Counted from the first letter of the stretch, positions 25,790 to 35,384 are shown. The stretch is 64,000 nucleotides of DNA from Bradyrhizobium sp. CCBAU 53340 (GCF_015291645.1 NZ_CP030055.1:6634001-6698000); one strand, 5' to 3'. Program-made: numbers and translations. The notes: generated by a model from the letters alone, not told the origin.

Positions 25790-26671
25790 CTAATCTAGCT
25801 CTCGCAGCGCCGCTTCCACCACCTTGCGCGCATCGGCCGTGAGCGCGGCCTGCGGCGGGATGGGATCGCCGACGTCGTAGCCCTGGATCGCGAGGCCTGC
25901 CTTGATACAGGCGGCGAGATTGAAGCGGGCGAAGGCCTCGTTGATGCGCCACAGCCTGCGCTGGAGTGCCATGGCCTCGTCCCAGCGACCGGCCTGGCAG
26001 AGATCGTAGAGCTGAACGCTCTGGCGCGGGATGATGCAGGCCGGTCCCGCCATCCAGCCGAGGCCGCCGATCAACATCACCGCGGCCGGGATGTGAGCGG
26101 AGGCCGAGAACACGCGCAAGGAATCGCCGCAGCGATTCATGATCGAGAGCAGCCGCCCCGTGTTGGTCGAGGCATCCTTGATGTAGCCGATGCGCGGATG
26201 CGCGGCGAGACGCGCGATGACGTCGAGCGTGAGATCGGAACGCTGGAATTGCGGATTGGTGTAGATGACGACCGGAATGTCCACGGCGTCAGCGATGCTG
26301 CGGAAATAGGATTCGACCTGCGCGTCCGCAAGCGGGAAGTAGGCCTCGAGGATCGCCAGAATGCCGTCGGCGCCAAGCTTCTCGTAGGCCTTCGCCTGCG
26401 CCACCGCGTCCGCGGTCGAGGTCGAGGTCGAGGCGACGCCCGCCACCACGGGCACACGGCCCTTCGCAGCCTCGATCGTGGTCTGCACGACCGCCATGCG
26501 CTGCGCAGCATTGAGATAGGCGAACTCGCCGGTCGATCCGAGCGGTGTCAGCCCATGCACACCGGCACCGATCAGATCGTCGCAAAGCTTTGCGAGGACC
26601 TCGGTCCGTACCGCGCCGTCAGCACCGACGGGCGAGACGAGATAGGGAAAGACGCCGCGAAAATCGGTCAT
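25790..26671 (-). CDS. DapA-family (dihydrodipicolinate synthase-like) aldolase/lyase
   Basis: 293 residues from the ATG at 26671. TIM-barrel lyase with the family residues: GSTGEF near 45-50, Tyr137 in VIYTNP and the Schiff-base Lys165 in YIKDAST. Most likely a pyruvate-dependent aldolase or dehydratase of sugar-acid or hydroxyproline breakdown; the substrate-binding loops are not those of true DapA ([11 protein letters not shown], no lysine-pathway genes near). An in-frame start at 26725 would add 18 residues and has less support. Transcribed alone. Confidence 0.88.
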   Translation of the reverse strand: MTDFRGVFPYLVSPVGADGAVRTEVLAKLCDDLIGAGVHGLTPLGSTGEFAYLNAAQRMAVVQTTIEAAKGRVPVVAGVASTSTSTADAVAQAKAYEKLGADGILAILEAYFPLADAQVESYFRSIADAVDIPVVIYTNPQFQRSDLTLDVIARLAAHPRIGYIKDASTNTGRLLSIMNRCGDSLRVFSASAHIPAAVMLIGGLGWMAGPACIIPRQSVQLYDLCQAGRWDEAMALQRRLWRINEAFARFNLAACIKAGLAIQGYDVGDPIPPQAALTADARKVVEAALRELD

Positions 26672-26780
26672 GTCGGGAATAAAATCCGGAGGGCTCGAGT
26701 CTTGTCTGACAGGTGCGCGATCCATCGCGTGCTACCATGGGGTTTTATTGCCAGCAAGCGACCGGCCTCCGAGCGCATTT

Positions 26781-27614
26781 GTGGTTTTGGGAGTTGTCCT
26801 GCAGCGTTGGCGGGTCTCGTGGCGTTGCGTCGGCCTTCTGGCCGCCGCACTGTGTCCCGGCATGGCTCAGGCCGGTGAATGCCCATCGCCGCAATCGGAG
26901 ATCGCGACCGACCGTCCCGACGTGACCAATTCCAGCCTGGTCGTGCCCACGGGCAGCATCCAGATCGAGAATGGCCTCAACACGTCAGGTCAGGGCGGGG
27001 CCAAGGGCTTCGACGGCAGCAACAGCCGGCTGCGCTTCGGCGTTGCGCCCTGTTTCGAGGTGCTGGTGGACGTGCCGAGCTATGTCGGGCGGCTAACCGG
27101 CACGGTCGATACCGGATTCACCAACGCCACCCCCGGCGTGAAGTGGCAGGTCAGCGGCCTGCCTGAACCCGCCAACCTCTCGGTGGTGGTAGGCGTCGGC
27201 CTGCCGACCGGCACGCCCGCAATCACCGGCGCGGGCCCTCAGCCCTATCTGCAAGTGCCTTGGTCCTACGAGCTCGGCAGCGGCTGGGGCATTAGCGGGA
27301 TGTTCACGAGCTTCTTCCGGCCATCGGATCTCGCCAATCTCCAGACCAGCGAGGCGACCTTCGTGATCGAGCGGAAGGTCAGCGAGCAGCTGGCGCTGTT
27401 TGCCGAATATGTCGGCGACACTCCGACGCGCGGCGCGAGCACGGCGCTGCTCAATGTCGGCGGCGGCTACCTCTTGAGCCGGACCGAGCAAGTGGACTTC
27501 CATCTGGCTTTCGGCCTCAACCGGAACTCGCCGGACTACATCATCGGCGTCGGCTATTCCTACCGCTGGGACAACGTCATTGGCACGGCGGCGCGGCCAC
27601 GGCTTTGGCAATGA
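26781..27614 (+). CDS. Outer-membrane beta-barrel-like exported protein (phenol-degradation MetA-type)
   Basis: About 277 residues if started at GTG 26781; the start is uncertain (TTG 26787 and ATG 26670 are in frame). A signal peptide (WRCVGLLAAALCPGMAQA) precedes SEIATDRPDVTNSSLVVPTG, a hallmark of the putative outer-membrane family named after a phenol-degradation MetA protein. Alternating hydrophobic strands (GGYLLSRTEQVDFHLAFGLN, then YIIGVGYSYRW) support a small beta barrel. It may be a channel for aromatic compounds. Divergent from the DapA-like gene, with about 110 bases between. Confidence 0.75.
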   Translation: MVLGVVLQRWRVSWRCVGLLAAALCPGMAQAGECPSPQSEIATDRPDVTNSSLVVPTGSIQIENGLNTSGQGGAKGFDGSNSRLRFGVAPCFEVLVDVPSYVGRLTGTVDTGFTNATPGVKWQVSGLPEPANLSVVVGVGLPTGTPAITGAGPQPYLQVPWSYELGSGWGISGMFTSFFRPSDLANLQTSEATFVIERKVSEQLALFAEYVGDTPTRGASTALLNVGGGYLLSRTEQVDFHLAFGLNRNSPDYIIGVGYSYRWDNVIGTAARPRLWQ

Positions 27615-27637
27615 CCAAACTGGTCAGCGCGGCCGGC

Positions 27638-28603
27638 TTACACCTTGAGCAGTCGCACCCGCGTGCCCCAGGGGTCGACCGCTTCGACTCCGTCAGCAAG
27701 CGGCGTGACTGTCGTGCCGCCCTTTCGCAGGCGCTCTTCCTGCGCGGCGAGGATGTCCTGCTTTTCCGTCACCAGCGAGAACCAGGCGAGCCCCGTCGTG
27801 GAATCATCGCGCTGGCCGGCGCCCTGGCTCTGCCAGACGTTCATGCCGAGATGGTGGTGATAGCGCCCCGACGACAGGAACGCCGCGCCGTTACGGCTGC
27901 GGGTCGGGTCGAGGCCGACAGCGCCATGGTAAAAATTCTGGGCCTGCGCGAGATCGCCGACACGCAAATGCATGTGGCCGACGCGCATCCCGTCCGGCGC
28001 CTTGGCATAGTCGGGAACGCGCGGATTCGTCAGCGACAGCAGGTCGGGAATGTTGAGCTCGTCGGTCGCCATCTTCACGCTGCCCTCGCTCCATTGCCAT
28101 TGCGAGGGATCACGGTCGGCATAGACCTCGATGCCGTTGCCTTCGGGATCATCGAGATAGACGGATTCGCTGACGAGGTGATCGGCAAAGCCCGACAGCG
28201 GCACGCGGTGCGAAGCGGCGTGGACCAGCCAGCGCGCGAGGTCTTTTCGCGACGGCATCAGGAAAGCGGTGTGGTAGAGGCCGGCGGCGTTGCGCGGCTC
28301 GATCGCAGCGTCGGGACGGGCTTCCAGCACCAGCAGCGTGATACCGGCCGTGCCGAGCTTCGCGGTTGTGGCCGAACGCTCCATCACGGTAAGCCCGATC
28401 ACGTCGCGGTAGTAATCGGCCACCTTGTCGAGGTTCTTGACCCGCAGCGTCACCATGCCGACCCTCATGGGCGTGCGGCTGGCATAGGTCGGCCCGCCAC
28501 CTTGCGGAGTGCCCTCGGCGCGCGCTGCCGCGGCTGCAGCCATCGCGAGCGAGCTGGCGCCAGCGAGTTGGAGCAAAGTGCGGCGGGTGAGGTCGATGGT
28601 CAT
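27638..28603 (-). CDS. Tat-exported VOC (glyoxalase/extradiol dioxygenase-like) protein
   Basis: 321 residues. The N-terminus DLTRRTLLQLAGASSLAMAAAAAARA is a twin-arginine signal. Two tandem vicinal-oxygen-chelate repeats follow: MVTLRVKNLDKVADYYRDVI with AGLYHTAFLMP, and MHLRVGDLAQAQNFYHGAVG with FLSSGRYHHHLGMNVW. Such proteins resemble catechol-2,3-dioxygenase or a glyoxalase, but export is unusual. Metal ligands His/Glu seem present (H near YHTAF and YHHHLG, E in YLDDPEGNGIEVYA). The substrate is unknown. Convergent with the outer-membrane gene. Confidence 0.85.
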   Translation of the reverse strand: MTIDLTRRTLLQLAGASSLAMAAAAAARAEGTPQGGGPTYASRTPMRVGMVTLRVKNLDKVADYYRDVIGLTVMERSATTAKLGTAGITLLVLEARPDAAIEPRNAAGLYHTAFLMPSRKDLARWLVHAASHRVPLSGFADHLVSESVYLDDPEGNGIEVYADRDPSQWQWSEGSVKMATDELNIPDLLSLTNPRVPDYAKAPDGMRVGHMHLRVGDLAQAQNFYHGAVGLDPTRSRNGAAFLSSGRYHHHLGMNVWQSQGAGQRDDSTTGLAWFSLVTEKQDILAAQEERLRKGGTTVTPLADGVEAVDPWGTRVRLLKV

Positions 28604-28786
28604 CGGTCAGAGCTCGCTGAAAATGGCTGGCGGCCGTCAGGCGCAATTGGGAGATTGCTACACGTTCCCGTGAGCGGCTCCCAATCACATGTTCGTCGGC
28701 CGGGATCCTGCGGAGGACTGGCCACCCGGCCAGTTTCGCAACTCACCGCGACATCCCAGATTGGAGGCAACTTACAGGAGCCTTCC

Positions 28787-29653
28787 ATGACTGACCTCAC
28801 TCCTCTGACCTCGCTGTCGTCAGCGCTTGCGGACGTAGTCGCCGGCGTCGCGCCCTCAGTCGTTTCCGTGCATTCGCATCGCTCGCGCGCAACTGGCTTC
28901 GTCTGGAAGCTGGGCCTGGTCGTGACCGCCGACGAGGCGCTGGCCGACGAGGGCGATGTCCAGATCGCCCTCGCCGACGGCAGTACGGCTGTCGCCACGA
29001 TCGTCGGCCGCGACCACACCACCGACATCGCCCTGCTGCGTACTGAGGCCAATATCACCCCGGTCAAGCTGGCCACGACGGTCCCTGCCCTCGGCACCCT
29101 GTCGGTCGTAGTCGCGACCAATCGCGATGCGCCGAGTGCGGCGCTGGGGATGGTGTCCGTCTCAGGCCAGGGCTGGCGTTCCCTGCGCGGCGGCGAGATC
29201 GACGCGCGGATCGAGCTCGATGTGCGCCTGCGTCCGAACCAGGAGGGGGGCCTTGCTCTCGATGCCTCGGGCGAGGCCTTCGGCATGGCCGTGCTCGGAC
29301 CGCGGCGCGTGCTGGTGATCCCCACAGCGACGATCGAGCGCGTCGCAGCCCAGCTCGAGACGCGCGGCCGCATCGCGCGTGGCTATCTCGGGCTCGGCCT
29401 CCAGCCGCTGCGGCTCGACGACGGTATCGGCGCGATGGTGATGAATGTCGATAAGGCAGGTCCGGCAGCCATCGCCGGGATCCGCCAGGGCGATGTGATC
29501 GTGGCGGTCAACGACCAGAAGCTCTCCGGCGTGCGCGCGCTGTCCCGGACGCTGGGACCGGCCAGCGTCGGCCGGGTGATCGATGTCGCGGTCCGCCGTG
29601 GCGGTGAGCCGGCAAGCTTCAGGGTCACTGTCGGCGAGAGGCCCGAGGCGTGA
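28787..29653 (+). CDS. Trypsin/HtrA-like protein with PDZ domain and missing catalytic residues
   Basis: 288 residues from the ATG after CAGGAG. The fold of a DegP/HtrA protease is visible (VAPSVVSVHSHR, DIALLRTEANI, EGGLALDASGEAFG, VIPTATIERVAAQL) and a PDZ domain covers about 200-288 (GYLGLGLQPLRLDDG…AGIRQGDVIVAVN). The catalytic His site reads LVVTADEAL (Glu50 in place of His) and the GNSGG serine site reads NQEGG (Glu153 in place of Ser); Asp80 remains. There is no signal peptide or membrane segment. It should therefore be a non-proteolytic peptide-binding protein. The next gene overlaps by 4 bases. Confidence 0.85.
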   Translation: MTDLTPLTSLSSALADVVAGVAPSVVSVHSHRSRATGFVWKLGLVVTADEALADEGDVQIALADGSTAVATIVGRDHTTDIALLRTEANITPVKLATTVPALGTLSVVVATNRDAPSAALGMVSVSGQGWRSLRGGEIDARIELDVRLRPNQEGGLALDASGEAFGMAVLGPRRVLVIPTATIERVAAQLETRGRIARGYLGLGLQPLRLDDGIGAMVMNVDKAGPAAIAGIRQGDVIVAVNDQKLSGVRALSRTLGPASVGRVIDVAVRRGGEPASFRVTVGERPEA

Positions 29654-30021
29654 GCGAGGACACCACGCCGGAGATCGTGCTGTCGCTCGAGATCGACGAT
29701 CCCGCCCTCTCCGACCGCCTCGCGACGCTGCTCGGCAGCGTCGCGGGGATCCGCCTTGCCGTCCCCGGCGAGACCGCCAATGCGACTGTCGTCGCGCGCA
29801 ATCCGCACGTCATGCCCGAGGATATCGCGCTGACGCAGCGCGAGCTCGACGTGCTGGCGCTGATGGCGGAAGGCGCCTCCAACAAGATGATCGCACGCCG
29901 GCTCAACATCTCCGTGCATACCGTGAAATTCCACGTTGGCTCCCTGCTCGACAAGCTGGATGCGACCGGCCGCACCGACGCGGTGGCCCACGCGGCGCGC
30001 CGCGGCGTGATCGAGCTATAG
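29650..30021 (+). CDS. LuxR-family helix-turn-helix regulator
   Basis: 123 residues from a GTG that overlaps the stop of the pseudoprotease gene (GTGA). The first ~55 residues have little resemblance to a phospho-receiver: no conserved aspartate pocket is seen. Residues ~57-120 are a GerE/LuxR DNA-binding domain (LTQRELDVLALMAEGASNKMIARRLNISVHTVKFHVGSLLDKL shown in part by TQRELDVLALMAEG and NISVHTVKFHV). It probably takes its signal from the coupled PDZ protein. Its stop overlaps that of the convergent histidine kinase gene by 6 bases. Confidence 0.88.
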   Translation: MSEDTTPEIVLSLEIDDPALSDRLATLLGSVAGIRLAVPGETANATVVARNPHVMPEDIALTQRELDVLALMAEGASNKMIARRLNISVHTVKFHVGSLLDKLDATGRTDAVAHAARRGVIEL

Positions 30022-31086
30022 CGCGGACGGAAACTTGAGCTGGACCGTGAGGCCCGGCGCATTGTCGTGCAGCGCGATCTCGGCGCCGTGGAGACGCGAC
30101 ACTGCGGCGACCAGGCTCAAGCCCAGCCCGTTGCCGGGCGTATAGCGGCTCTGTTCGAGCCGATAGAAGCGCTTGAACACGTGATCGTGCTGATCGACGG
30201 CAATGCCCGGACCGTCATCGGCGATGGCGATCGTTGCGCCGTTGCCGGTGCTGCGGCAGGTCACGGTGACTTTTCCGCCCGGCCGGCCATGCTTGATCGC
30301 GTTGTCGACGAGATTGGCGATGGCATCGAACAGCAGGTCGCGGTCGCCTGTCACCGCGACCTCACGATCACCGCCAAGACTGAGGCGCGTTGCGACCTGC
30401 TCGGCGGCGGCATCGTAGAGTTCGACGACCTCGCCGGCGATCTCCGCCAGATTGAGCGCGCGGAATGCGCTGCGACGAGCGCGGGTCTCGATCTCCGAGA
30501 TTCGCGTGATCGAGGCGAACATGCCGAGCACCGAATCGAGATCTGCGATGGTATCGCCGATCAGCGCGGCATCGGCCTTGTCATCGCGCGGAGCATGATA
30601 GGCCTTTTCCAGCCGGCCCCGCATCCGCGTCAGCGGCGTGCGCAGATCATGAGCGACGTTGTCGCTGACCTGCTTGACCTCGCCCATCAGCGTCTCGATG
30701 CGGTCGAGCATCTGGTTGAGGTTCTCGGCGACGCGGTCCCATTCGTCGTGGCTGCCGCGCAGCGGAATGCGCCGGTCGAGGCCGGACAGCATGATGGCGC
30801 GGCTGGTGGCGTTGATCTCCTCGATGCGCCCGACCGTGCGCCGCGTCACCAGCACGGCGGCGACGGCCGACAATACGACCAGCAGCACGGCGACTGTGAT
30901 CATCGCCAGCTCGAGCATCGCCGTAAAGCCGCTCTGGTCGCCGACATCGCCGACCCGGCTCCGCACATAAGCTAGCGTGCCGAAATAGACGTAGGCCAGG
31001 ATCGCCGCGACGATCAGGCCGAAGACCGCGATCGCGATCAGCGCCAGGCGGAAGGTCGAGGACCGAAGCGTGTTAGCCAGGAGCAC
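30016..31086 (-). CDS. Sensor histidine kinase
   Basis: 356 residues from GTG 31086. Two transmembrane helices (residues ~13-35 and ~58-80) frame a very short periplasmic loop of about 25 residues. A HAMP linker follows, then the H-box NVAHDLRTPLTRMR with His146, and an ATPase domain with NLVDNAIKHG (N box), DDGPGI (G1) and GNGLGLSLV (G2). It overlaps the response regulator gene by 14 bases. The tiny sensor loop suggests that it senses membrane state or a partner rather than a soluble ligand. Confidence 0.92.
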   Translation of the reverse strand: MLLANTLRSSTFRLALIAIAVFGLIVAAILAYVYFGTLAYVRSRVGDVGDQSGFTAMLELAMITVAVLLVVLSAVAAVLVTRRTVGRIEEINATSRAIMLSGLDRRIPLRGSHDEWDRVAENLNQMLDRIETLMGEVKQVSDNVAHDLRTPLTRMRGRLEKAYHAPRDDKADAALIGDTIADLDSVLGMFASITRISEIETRARRSAFRALNLAEIAGEVVELYDAAAEQVATRLSLGGDREVAVTGDRDLLFDAIANLVDNAIKHGRPGGKVTVTCRSTGNGATIAIADDGPGIAVDQHDHVFKRFYRLEQSRYTPGNGLGLSLVAAVSRLHGAEIALHDNAPGLTVQLKFPSAL

Positions 31087-31765
31087 GGAGGCAATATCCG
31101 ATGCCGCGGATGGTGTGGATCAATGGATAGGCCTGGGCATCGTCGACCTTGCGGCGGACGCGTCCGACATAGACGTCGATGATGTTGGTCGAGGGATCGA
31201 AATGCAGGTCCCACACGTGCTGCAGCAGCATCGCACGGGACACGACGCGGCCCTCATTGCGCACGAGATATTCGAGCAGCTGGAATTCGCGCGGCAGCAG
31301 CGGAATCTTGCGACCGCGGCGGCTGGCGTTGCGCGCAATCAGATCGATGGCGAGATCGCCGACGCGCAGGATGGTTTCCTTGGCGATGGTCTCGCTGCGC
31401 CGCCCGAGCGCCTCGAGGCGGGCGAGCAGCTCGACGAAGGAAAACGGCTTGACGAGGTAGTCGTCGCCGCCGGCGCGCAAGCCCCGCACGCGGTCGTCGA
31501 CCTCGCCGAGCGCGGAGATGATCAGGAACGGCGCGGCAATGCCGTCGTCGCGCAATTGCCGCATCACGGTGATGCCGTCGATGTCGGGCAGCATGCGGTC
31601 GATGGTGATCACGGCATAGTCGCGCGCAACACCTTGGCTGAGGGCTTCACGGCCGTTGGCTGCGAGATCGACCTCATAGCCTGACGTCGTCAGCTCCTCG
31701 GCGAGCTGGCCTGCGGTCTCCGCATCGTCCTCGACGACGAGGATGCGGCGATGGCCTCCGGTCAT
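31073..31765 (-). CDS. OmpR/PhoB-type response regulator
   Basis: 230 residues. Receiver domain with VVEDDAE and phospho-acceptor Asp56 in ITIDRMLP, and Lys in DDYLVKPFSF. The C-terminal winged helix has LLPREFQLLEYLVRN and IIDVYVGRVRRKVDD, then HTIRGIGYCL. It is the cognate partner of the kinase downstream (14-base overlap). The gene upstream, a Gly/His-rich exported protein, is in the same direction with a 97-base gap that shows no gene. Confidence 0.93.
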   Translation of the reverse strand: MTGGHRRILVVEDDAETAGQLAEELTTSGYEVDLAANGREALSQGVARDYAVITIDRMLPDIDGITVMRQLRDDGIAAPFLIISALGEVDDRVRGLRAGGDDYLVKPFSFVELLARLEALGRRSETIAKETILRVGDLAIDLIARNASRRGRKIPLLPREFQLLEYLVRNEGRVVSRAMLLQHVWDLHFDPSTNIIDVYVGRVRRKVDDAQAYPLIHTIRGIGYCLRAPG

Positions 31766-31862
31766 GACGAACTCCGCGCGACGATCGCCACCAGATTATC
31801 CCGTTCCGGGGCTGAGCGGAACCACCCGGTGACGATCGCGACAATGGTGCGGTCCGGCGGTG

Positions 31863-32357
31863 CTAGTACCAATTATCCCCGCACACATTGACCCATTGCC
31901 ACCCATCGGGCGTCCAGCTCCTGCGCCAACAGCCGTCGTCATAGTAGTTGGCGTAGTAGAAGGGCGCGCCAAAGAAGGCGAACCGGTGGAAGCGGTGATG
32001 GTGGAAGAAGAAGGCATGACGGCCGATGAAGGGCCTGCCGTGCCAGGCGGTGCCGGCAAACCGCGGGCCGAAGGCCGCGCGGGTTGCGAGCGGTGCGCCG
32101 GCAAAGCGCGGCCCGATGGCTGCGTGGGCAGCCATCGGCGAGCCGACAAAGTGCGCGCCACTGAAATGCGCACCGCCCATGCTACCACTGAAGCCGGCGG
32201 CGTGCATGCCGCCCATGCCGCCGCCCAAATGGCCGCCGCCCATACCACCACCGTGACCGCCGCCTCCGCCACCGCCGCGGGCGAGCACTGGTGAAGCCAG
32301 CGCCATCGCTGCGGCGATCGCCACCGCAGTGAGGCCTTTGAGAAGCCTGTTGTCCAT
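31863..32357 (-). CDS. Gly/His-rich exported protein
   Basis: 164 residues; a signal peptide (KGLTAVAIAAAMALASPVLA) is followed by RGGGGGGGHGGGMGGGHLGG, then histidine and phenylalanine-rich blocks (RHAFFFHHHRFHRFAFFG) and a C-terminal part with two cysteines (DDGCWRRSW, WVNVCGDNW). Histidine content suggests metal binding (Cu, Ni or Zn) in the periplasm. GGAGG precedes the ATG. It lies upstream of a two-component system in the same direction and may be its target. The function is not known; proteins of this kind are common in Bradyrhizobium. Confidence 0.75.
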   Translation of the reverse strand: MDNRLLKGLTAVAIAAAMALASPVLARGGGGGGGHGGGMGGGHLGGGMGGMHAAGFSGSMGGAHFSGAHFVGSPMAAHAAIGPRFAGAPLATRAAFGPRFAGTAWHGRPFIGRHAFFFHHHRFHRFAFFGAPFYYANYYDDGCWRRSWTPDGWQWVNVCGDNWY

Positions 32358-32487
32358 CGAAGCATCCTCCGTGCTGCGCGGCGATATCGTTGCCGCACCG
32401 GAGGGATCAGAGAGGAAGGGACAGGCCGCTTCAACTTACAAGCGCGCCAGATTCTGACGCGGAAGTTAGGATGCAGGCTCTCTCCCT

Positions 32488-32571
32488 GTCATTGCGAGGA
32501 GCTCTTGCGACGAAGCAATCCAGACCGTTTGCGCAGAGGGACTCTGGATTGCTTCGCTACGCTCGGACGAC
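32488..32571. repeat. CGTCATTGCGAG palindromic repeat, copy 1
   Basis: GTCATTGCGAGG…GAAGCAATCCAG is inverted against CTGGATTGCTTCGCTACGCTCGGACGAC. The same element occurs at 35296-35375 and as a half copy at 12286-12311. It lies between the exported-protein gene and tex. Confidence 0.8.
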
Positions 32572-32594
32572 GCGGGGAGAACTCGCCCTATATC

Positions 32595-34931
32595 TCACGC
32601 CCGCTTGCCGTTGTTCTTCTCCGCGGCCCTGCGCATCGCCTCGGCGAGCGCGCCGCCGCTGCCGGAGGATTCCTGCTTGCGGGGGGCCGACGACGTCATG
32701 CGGGCTGGATTGCGCGCGCCGTTGTCGCGCTGCATGCCGGGGGCGTCCTTCTTGGCGCCCACCTCGTCGTCGAGGCGAAGCGTCAGCGAGATGCGCTTGC
32801 GGGCGACCTCGAAGTCCAGCACCTTCACCTTGACGATGTCGCCGGGCTTCACCACCTCGCGCGGATCCTTGATGAAGTTCTTCGACATCGCCGAGATGTG
32901 CACGAGGCCGTCCTGGTGCACGCCGATGTCGACGAAGGCGCCGAAGGCCGCGACGTTGGTCACGGTGCCCTCGAGGATCATGCCCTTCTGGAGATGCTTG
33001 ATCTCCTCGACACCCTCCTTGAACACCGCGGCCTTGAAGGCCGGACGCGGGTCGCGGCCGGGCTTTTCCAATTCCTTCAAGATGTCGGTGACGGTCGGCA
33101 GACCGAAGGTCTCGTCGACGAAATCCTTCGGCTTCAAGGTGCGCACGATCTCGCTCGAGCCGATCAGTGCCTTGATGTCGCTCTTGGTCGCCGCGAGAAT
33201 TCGGCGCACCACCGGATAGGCTTCCGGATGCACGCCGGAGGCATCGAGCGGATCCTCGCCGCCGAGGATGCGCAGGAAGCCGGCGCACTGCTCGAACGCC
33301 TTCGGCCCCAGGCGCGGCACTTCCTTGAGTGCCTTGCGCGACTTGAACGGCCCGTTGGCGTCACGATGCGCCACGATGCTCTGCGCGAGACCCGAACCGA
33401 CACCCGACACGCGGGCGAGCAACGGCGCCGAGGCCGTATTGACGTCGACGCCGACGGCGTTCACGCAGTCTTCGACCACGGCATCGAGCGATTTGGCGAG
33501 CTTGGCCTGGCCGAGATCGTGCTGATACTGGCCGACGCCGATCGCCTTGGGCTCGATCTTGACGAGCTCGGCAAGCGGATCCTGCAGCCGGCGGGCGATC
33601 GAGACCGCGCCGCGCAGGGTGACGTCGAGGCCCGGCAGTTCCTCCGAGGCGAAGGCCGAGGCCGAGTAGACCGACGCGCCGGCTTCCGATACCACGATCT
33701 TGGACATCTTGAGCTCTGCGAGGCCCTTGACCAGCTCGGTCGCGAGCTTGTCGGTCTCGCGCGAGGCGGTGCCGTTGCCGATCGCGATCAGCTCGACGCG
33801 ATGCTTGATCGCGAGCCGGCCGAGCGTTGCGAGCGACTCGTTCCACTGCCGCTGCGGCTCGTGCGGATAGATCGCCGTGGTGTCGACCACCTTGCCGGTT
33901 GCATCGATCACCGCGACCTTGACGCCGGTGCGGTAGCCGGGATCGAGACCCATGGTGACGCGGGTGCCGGCCGGCGCGGCCAGCAAGAGGTCGCGCAGGT
34001 TGGAGGCGAACACGCGCACCGCCTCGGTCTCGGCCGCATTCCACAGCCGCATGCGCAAATCGATGTTGAGATGCACCTGGATCTTGGTGCGCCAGGCCCA
34101 GCGCACGGTGTCGATCAGCCAGCGGTCGCCGGCGCGCTTGAGGTCGGCGATGCCGAACCGCTTCATGATCTTCAGTTCATAGGCGCCCGGAACTCCGGCG
34201 GGCGGCGCATCCTCGGCCTGGATCTGGAGATCGAGGATCTCTTCCTTCTCGCCGCGGAACATCGCGAGGATGCGGTGCGAGGGGAGTTTGGTCAGCGGCT
34301 CGGAGAAGTCGAAATAGTCGGCGAATTTTTCGCCCTCGGTCTTCTTGCCGTCACGCACCTTGGAGGCCATGCGCGCATTGGTCCACATGTCCTCGCGCAA
34401 GGCGCCGATCAGGTCGGCGTCTTCGTCGAAGCGCTCGACCAGGATGGCGCGGGCGCCGTCGAGCGCGGCGGCCGCATCGGCGACGCCCTTCTCGGCGTTG
34501 ATGAAGCCTTCGGCGACGACCTTGGGATCGTTGCCGGGTTCGGCCATCAGCTGATTGGCGAGCGGCTCGAGGCCGGCCTCCTTGGCAATCTCCGCCTTGG
34601 TGCGGCGCTTCGGCTTGAACGGCAGATAGATGTCTTCGAGGCGGGCCTTGCTGTCGGCTGCCAAGATGGAAGCTTCGAGCGCGGCATCGAGCTTGCCCTG
34701 CTCGCGGACTGATTCGAGGATGGCCTTGCGGCGGTCTTCGAGCTCGCGCAGGTAGACCAGGCGCTCCTCCAGGGTGCGCAATTGCGCGTCGTCGAGCGCA
34801 CCGGTCGCTTCCTTGCGGTAGCGGGCGATGAAGGGAACCGTGGCGCCGCCGTCGAGCAGCGCCACCGCCGCCTCGACCTGCTCCGCCCGAACCCCAAGCT
34901 CCTGCGCAATTTTCTGGTTGATATTTGCCAC
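32595..34931 (-). CDS. tex: Tex family transcription accessory protein (S1 RNA-binding)
   Basis: 778 residues from a GTG with GAGGAAA upstream. Order of domains: the N-terminal helical Tex region ([20 protein letters not shown]), a YqgF-like domain near 320-430 ([16 protein letters not shown]), helix-hairpin-helix repeats ([15 protein letters not shown]) and a C-terminal S1 domain near 640-710 ([29 protein letters not shown]). Tex binds nucleic acid and affects transcription and stress survival; it is a housekeeping gene in many bacteria. The C-terminal tail after S1 is basic and low complexity. Confidence 0.96.
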   Translation of the reverse strand: MANINQKIAQELGVRAEQVEAAVALLDGGATVPFIARYRKEATGALDDAQLRTLEERLVYLRELEDRRKAILESVREQGKLDAALEASILAADSKARLEDIYLPFKPKRRTKAEIAKEAGLEPLANQLMAEPGNDPKVVAEGFINAEKGVADAAAALDGARAILVERFDEDADLIGALREDMWTNARMASKVRDGKKTEGEKFADYFDFSEPLTKLPSHRILAMFRGEKEEILDLQIQAEDAPPAGVPGAYELKIMKRFGIADLKRAGDRWLIDTVRWAWRTKIQVHLNIDLRMRLWNAAETEAVRVFASNLRDLLLAAPAGTRVTMGLDPGYRTGVKVAVIDATGKVVDTTAIYPHEPQRQWNESLATLGRLAIKHRVELIAIGNGTASRETDKLATELVKGLAELKMSKIVVSEAGASVYSASAFASEELPGLDVTLRGAVSIARRLQDPLAELVKIEPKAIGVGQYQHDLGQAKLAKSLDAVVEDCVNAVGVDVNTASAPLLARVSGVGSGLAQSIVAHRDANGPFKSRKALKEVPRLGPKAFEQCAGFLRILGGEDPLDASGVHPEAYPVVRRILAATKSDIKALIGSSEIVRTLKPKDFVDETFGLPTVTDILKELEKPGRDPRPAFKAAVFKEGVEEIKHLQKGMILEGTVTNVAAFGAFVDIGVHQDGLVHISAMSKNFIKDPREVVKPGDIVKVKVLDFEVARKRISLTLRLDDEVGAKKDAPGMQRDNGARNPARMTSSAPRKQESSGSGGALAEAMRRAAEKNNGKRA

Positions 34932-35104
34932 GCGAGATTTCCTCTATATTCCCAAGCACGCGACGCAGACCGAAATCCGGCCGCGGGACGCCGCTTATGG
35001 ACCAACCAAGGTTGATTCATCAAGGTGCGGTGCGCAACCGTCGACAGAGGATTTTTTTCTTGCCTTGATGCGATCTCGCCACAATCATGGGGACGGCGCC
35101 GCTT

Positions 35105-35262
35105 CGTGTCCCGGACGCGCTGCAACGCTGTTGCGTTGCTGCGCAGAGCCGGGACCCAGGAGGCGACACTGGCGGTGTGGAGAGATGGGCCCCGGCTCTG
35201 CAGCGCACCGCACCGGACGATGCTTCGCATCGCCGGGGGCGTTGCGCTGCGTCCGGGGCACG
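35105..35262. repeat. Long imperfect inverted repeat upstream of tex
   Basis: CGTGTCCCGGACGCGCTGCAACG (35105-35127) pairs with CGTTGCGCTGCGTCCGGGGCACG (35240-35262) with few mismatches. It is related in type to the CCCGGGACGAC elements. Bases 34932-35104 contain the tex 5' region and show no gene. Confidence 0.75.
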
Positions 35263-35295
35263 AGAGTGCAGTGTGACGCACCGCTGCCTCCAGAT

Positions 35296-35375
35296 CGTCA
35301 TTGCGAGTGCAGCGAAGCAATCCAGAATCGCTCCGCGGAAGGGCTCTGGATTGCTTCGCTACGCTCGCAATGACG
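35296..35375. repeat. CGTCATTGCGAG palindromic repeat, copy 2
   Basis: The left arm CGTCATTGCGAGTGCAGC and right arm GCTACGCTCGCAATGACG (rc CGTCATTGCGAGCGTAGC) pair, with GAAGCAATCCAG/CTGGATTGCTTC inside. More symmetrical than copy 1 at 32488-32571. Confidence 0.85.
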
Positions 35376-35384
35376 GAACAAGGG

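Noticed and set aside
25790..26671. True lysine-pathway DapA
   Set aside because: Sequence around the Schiff-base lysine fits the wider family, but the context has no lysine genes and the barrel loops differ; called as a family member only.
31796..32434. Minus-strand open frame of 212 codons over the Gly/His-rich gene
   Set aside because: It is a shadow frame of the exported protein gene at 31863-32357; its translation has no signal peptide and is Arg/Ser/Pro-rich low complexity.
35105..35375. CRISPR array
   Set aside because: The repeats are single palindromes with different sequences, without regular spacers.
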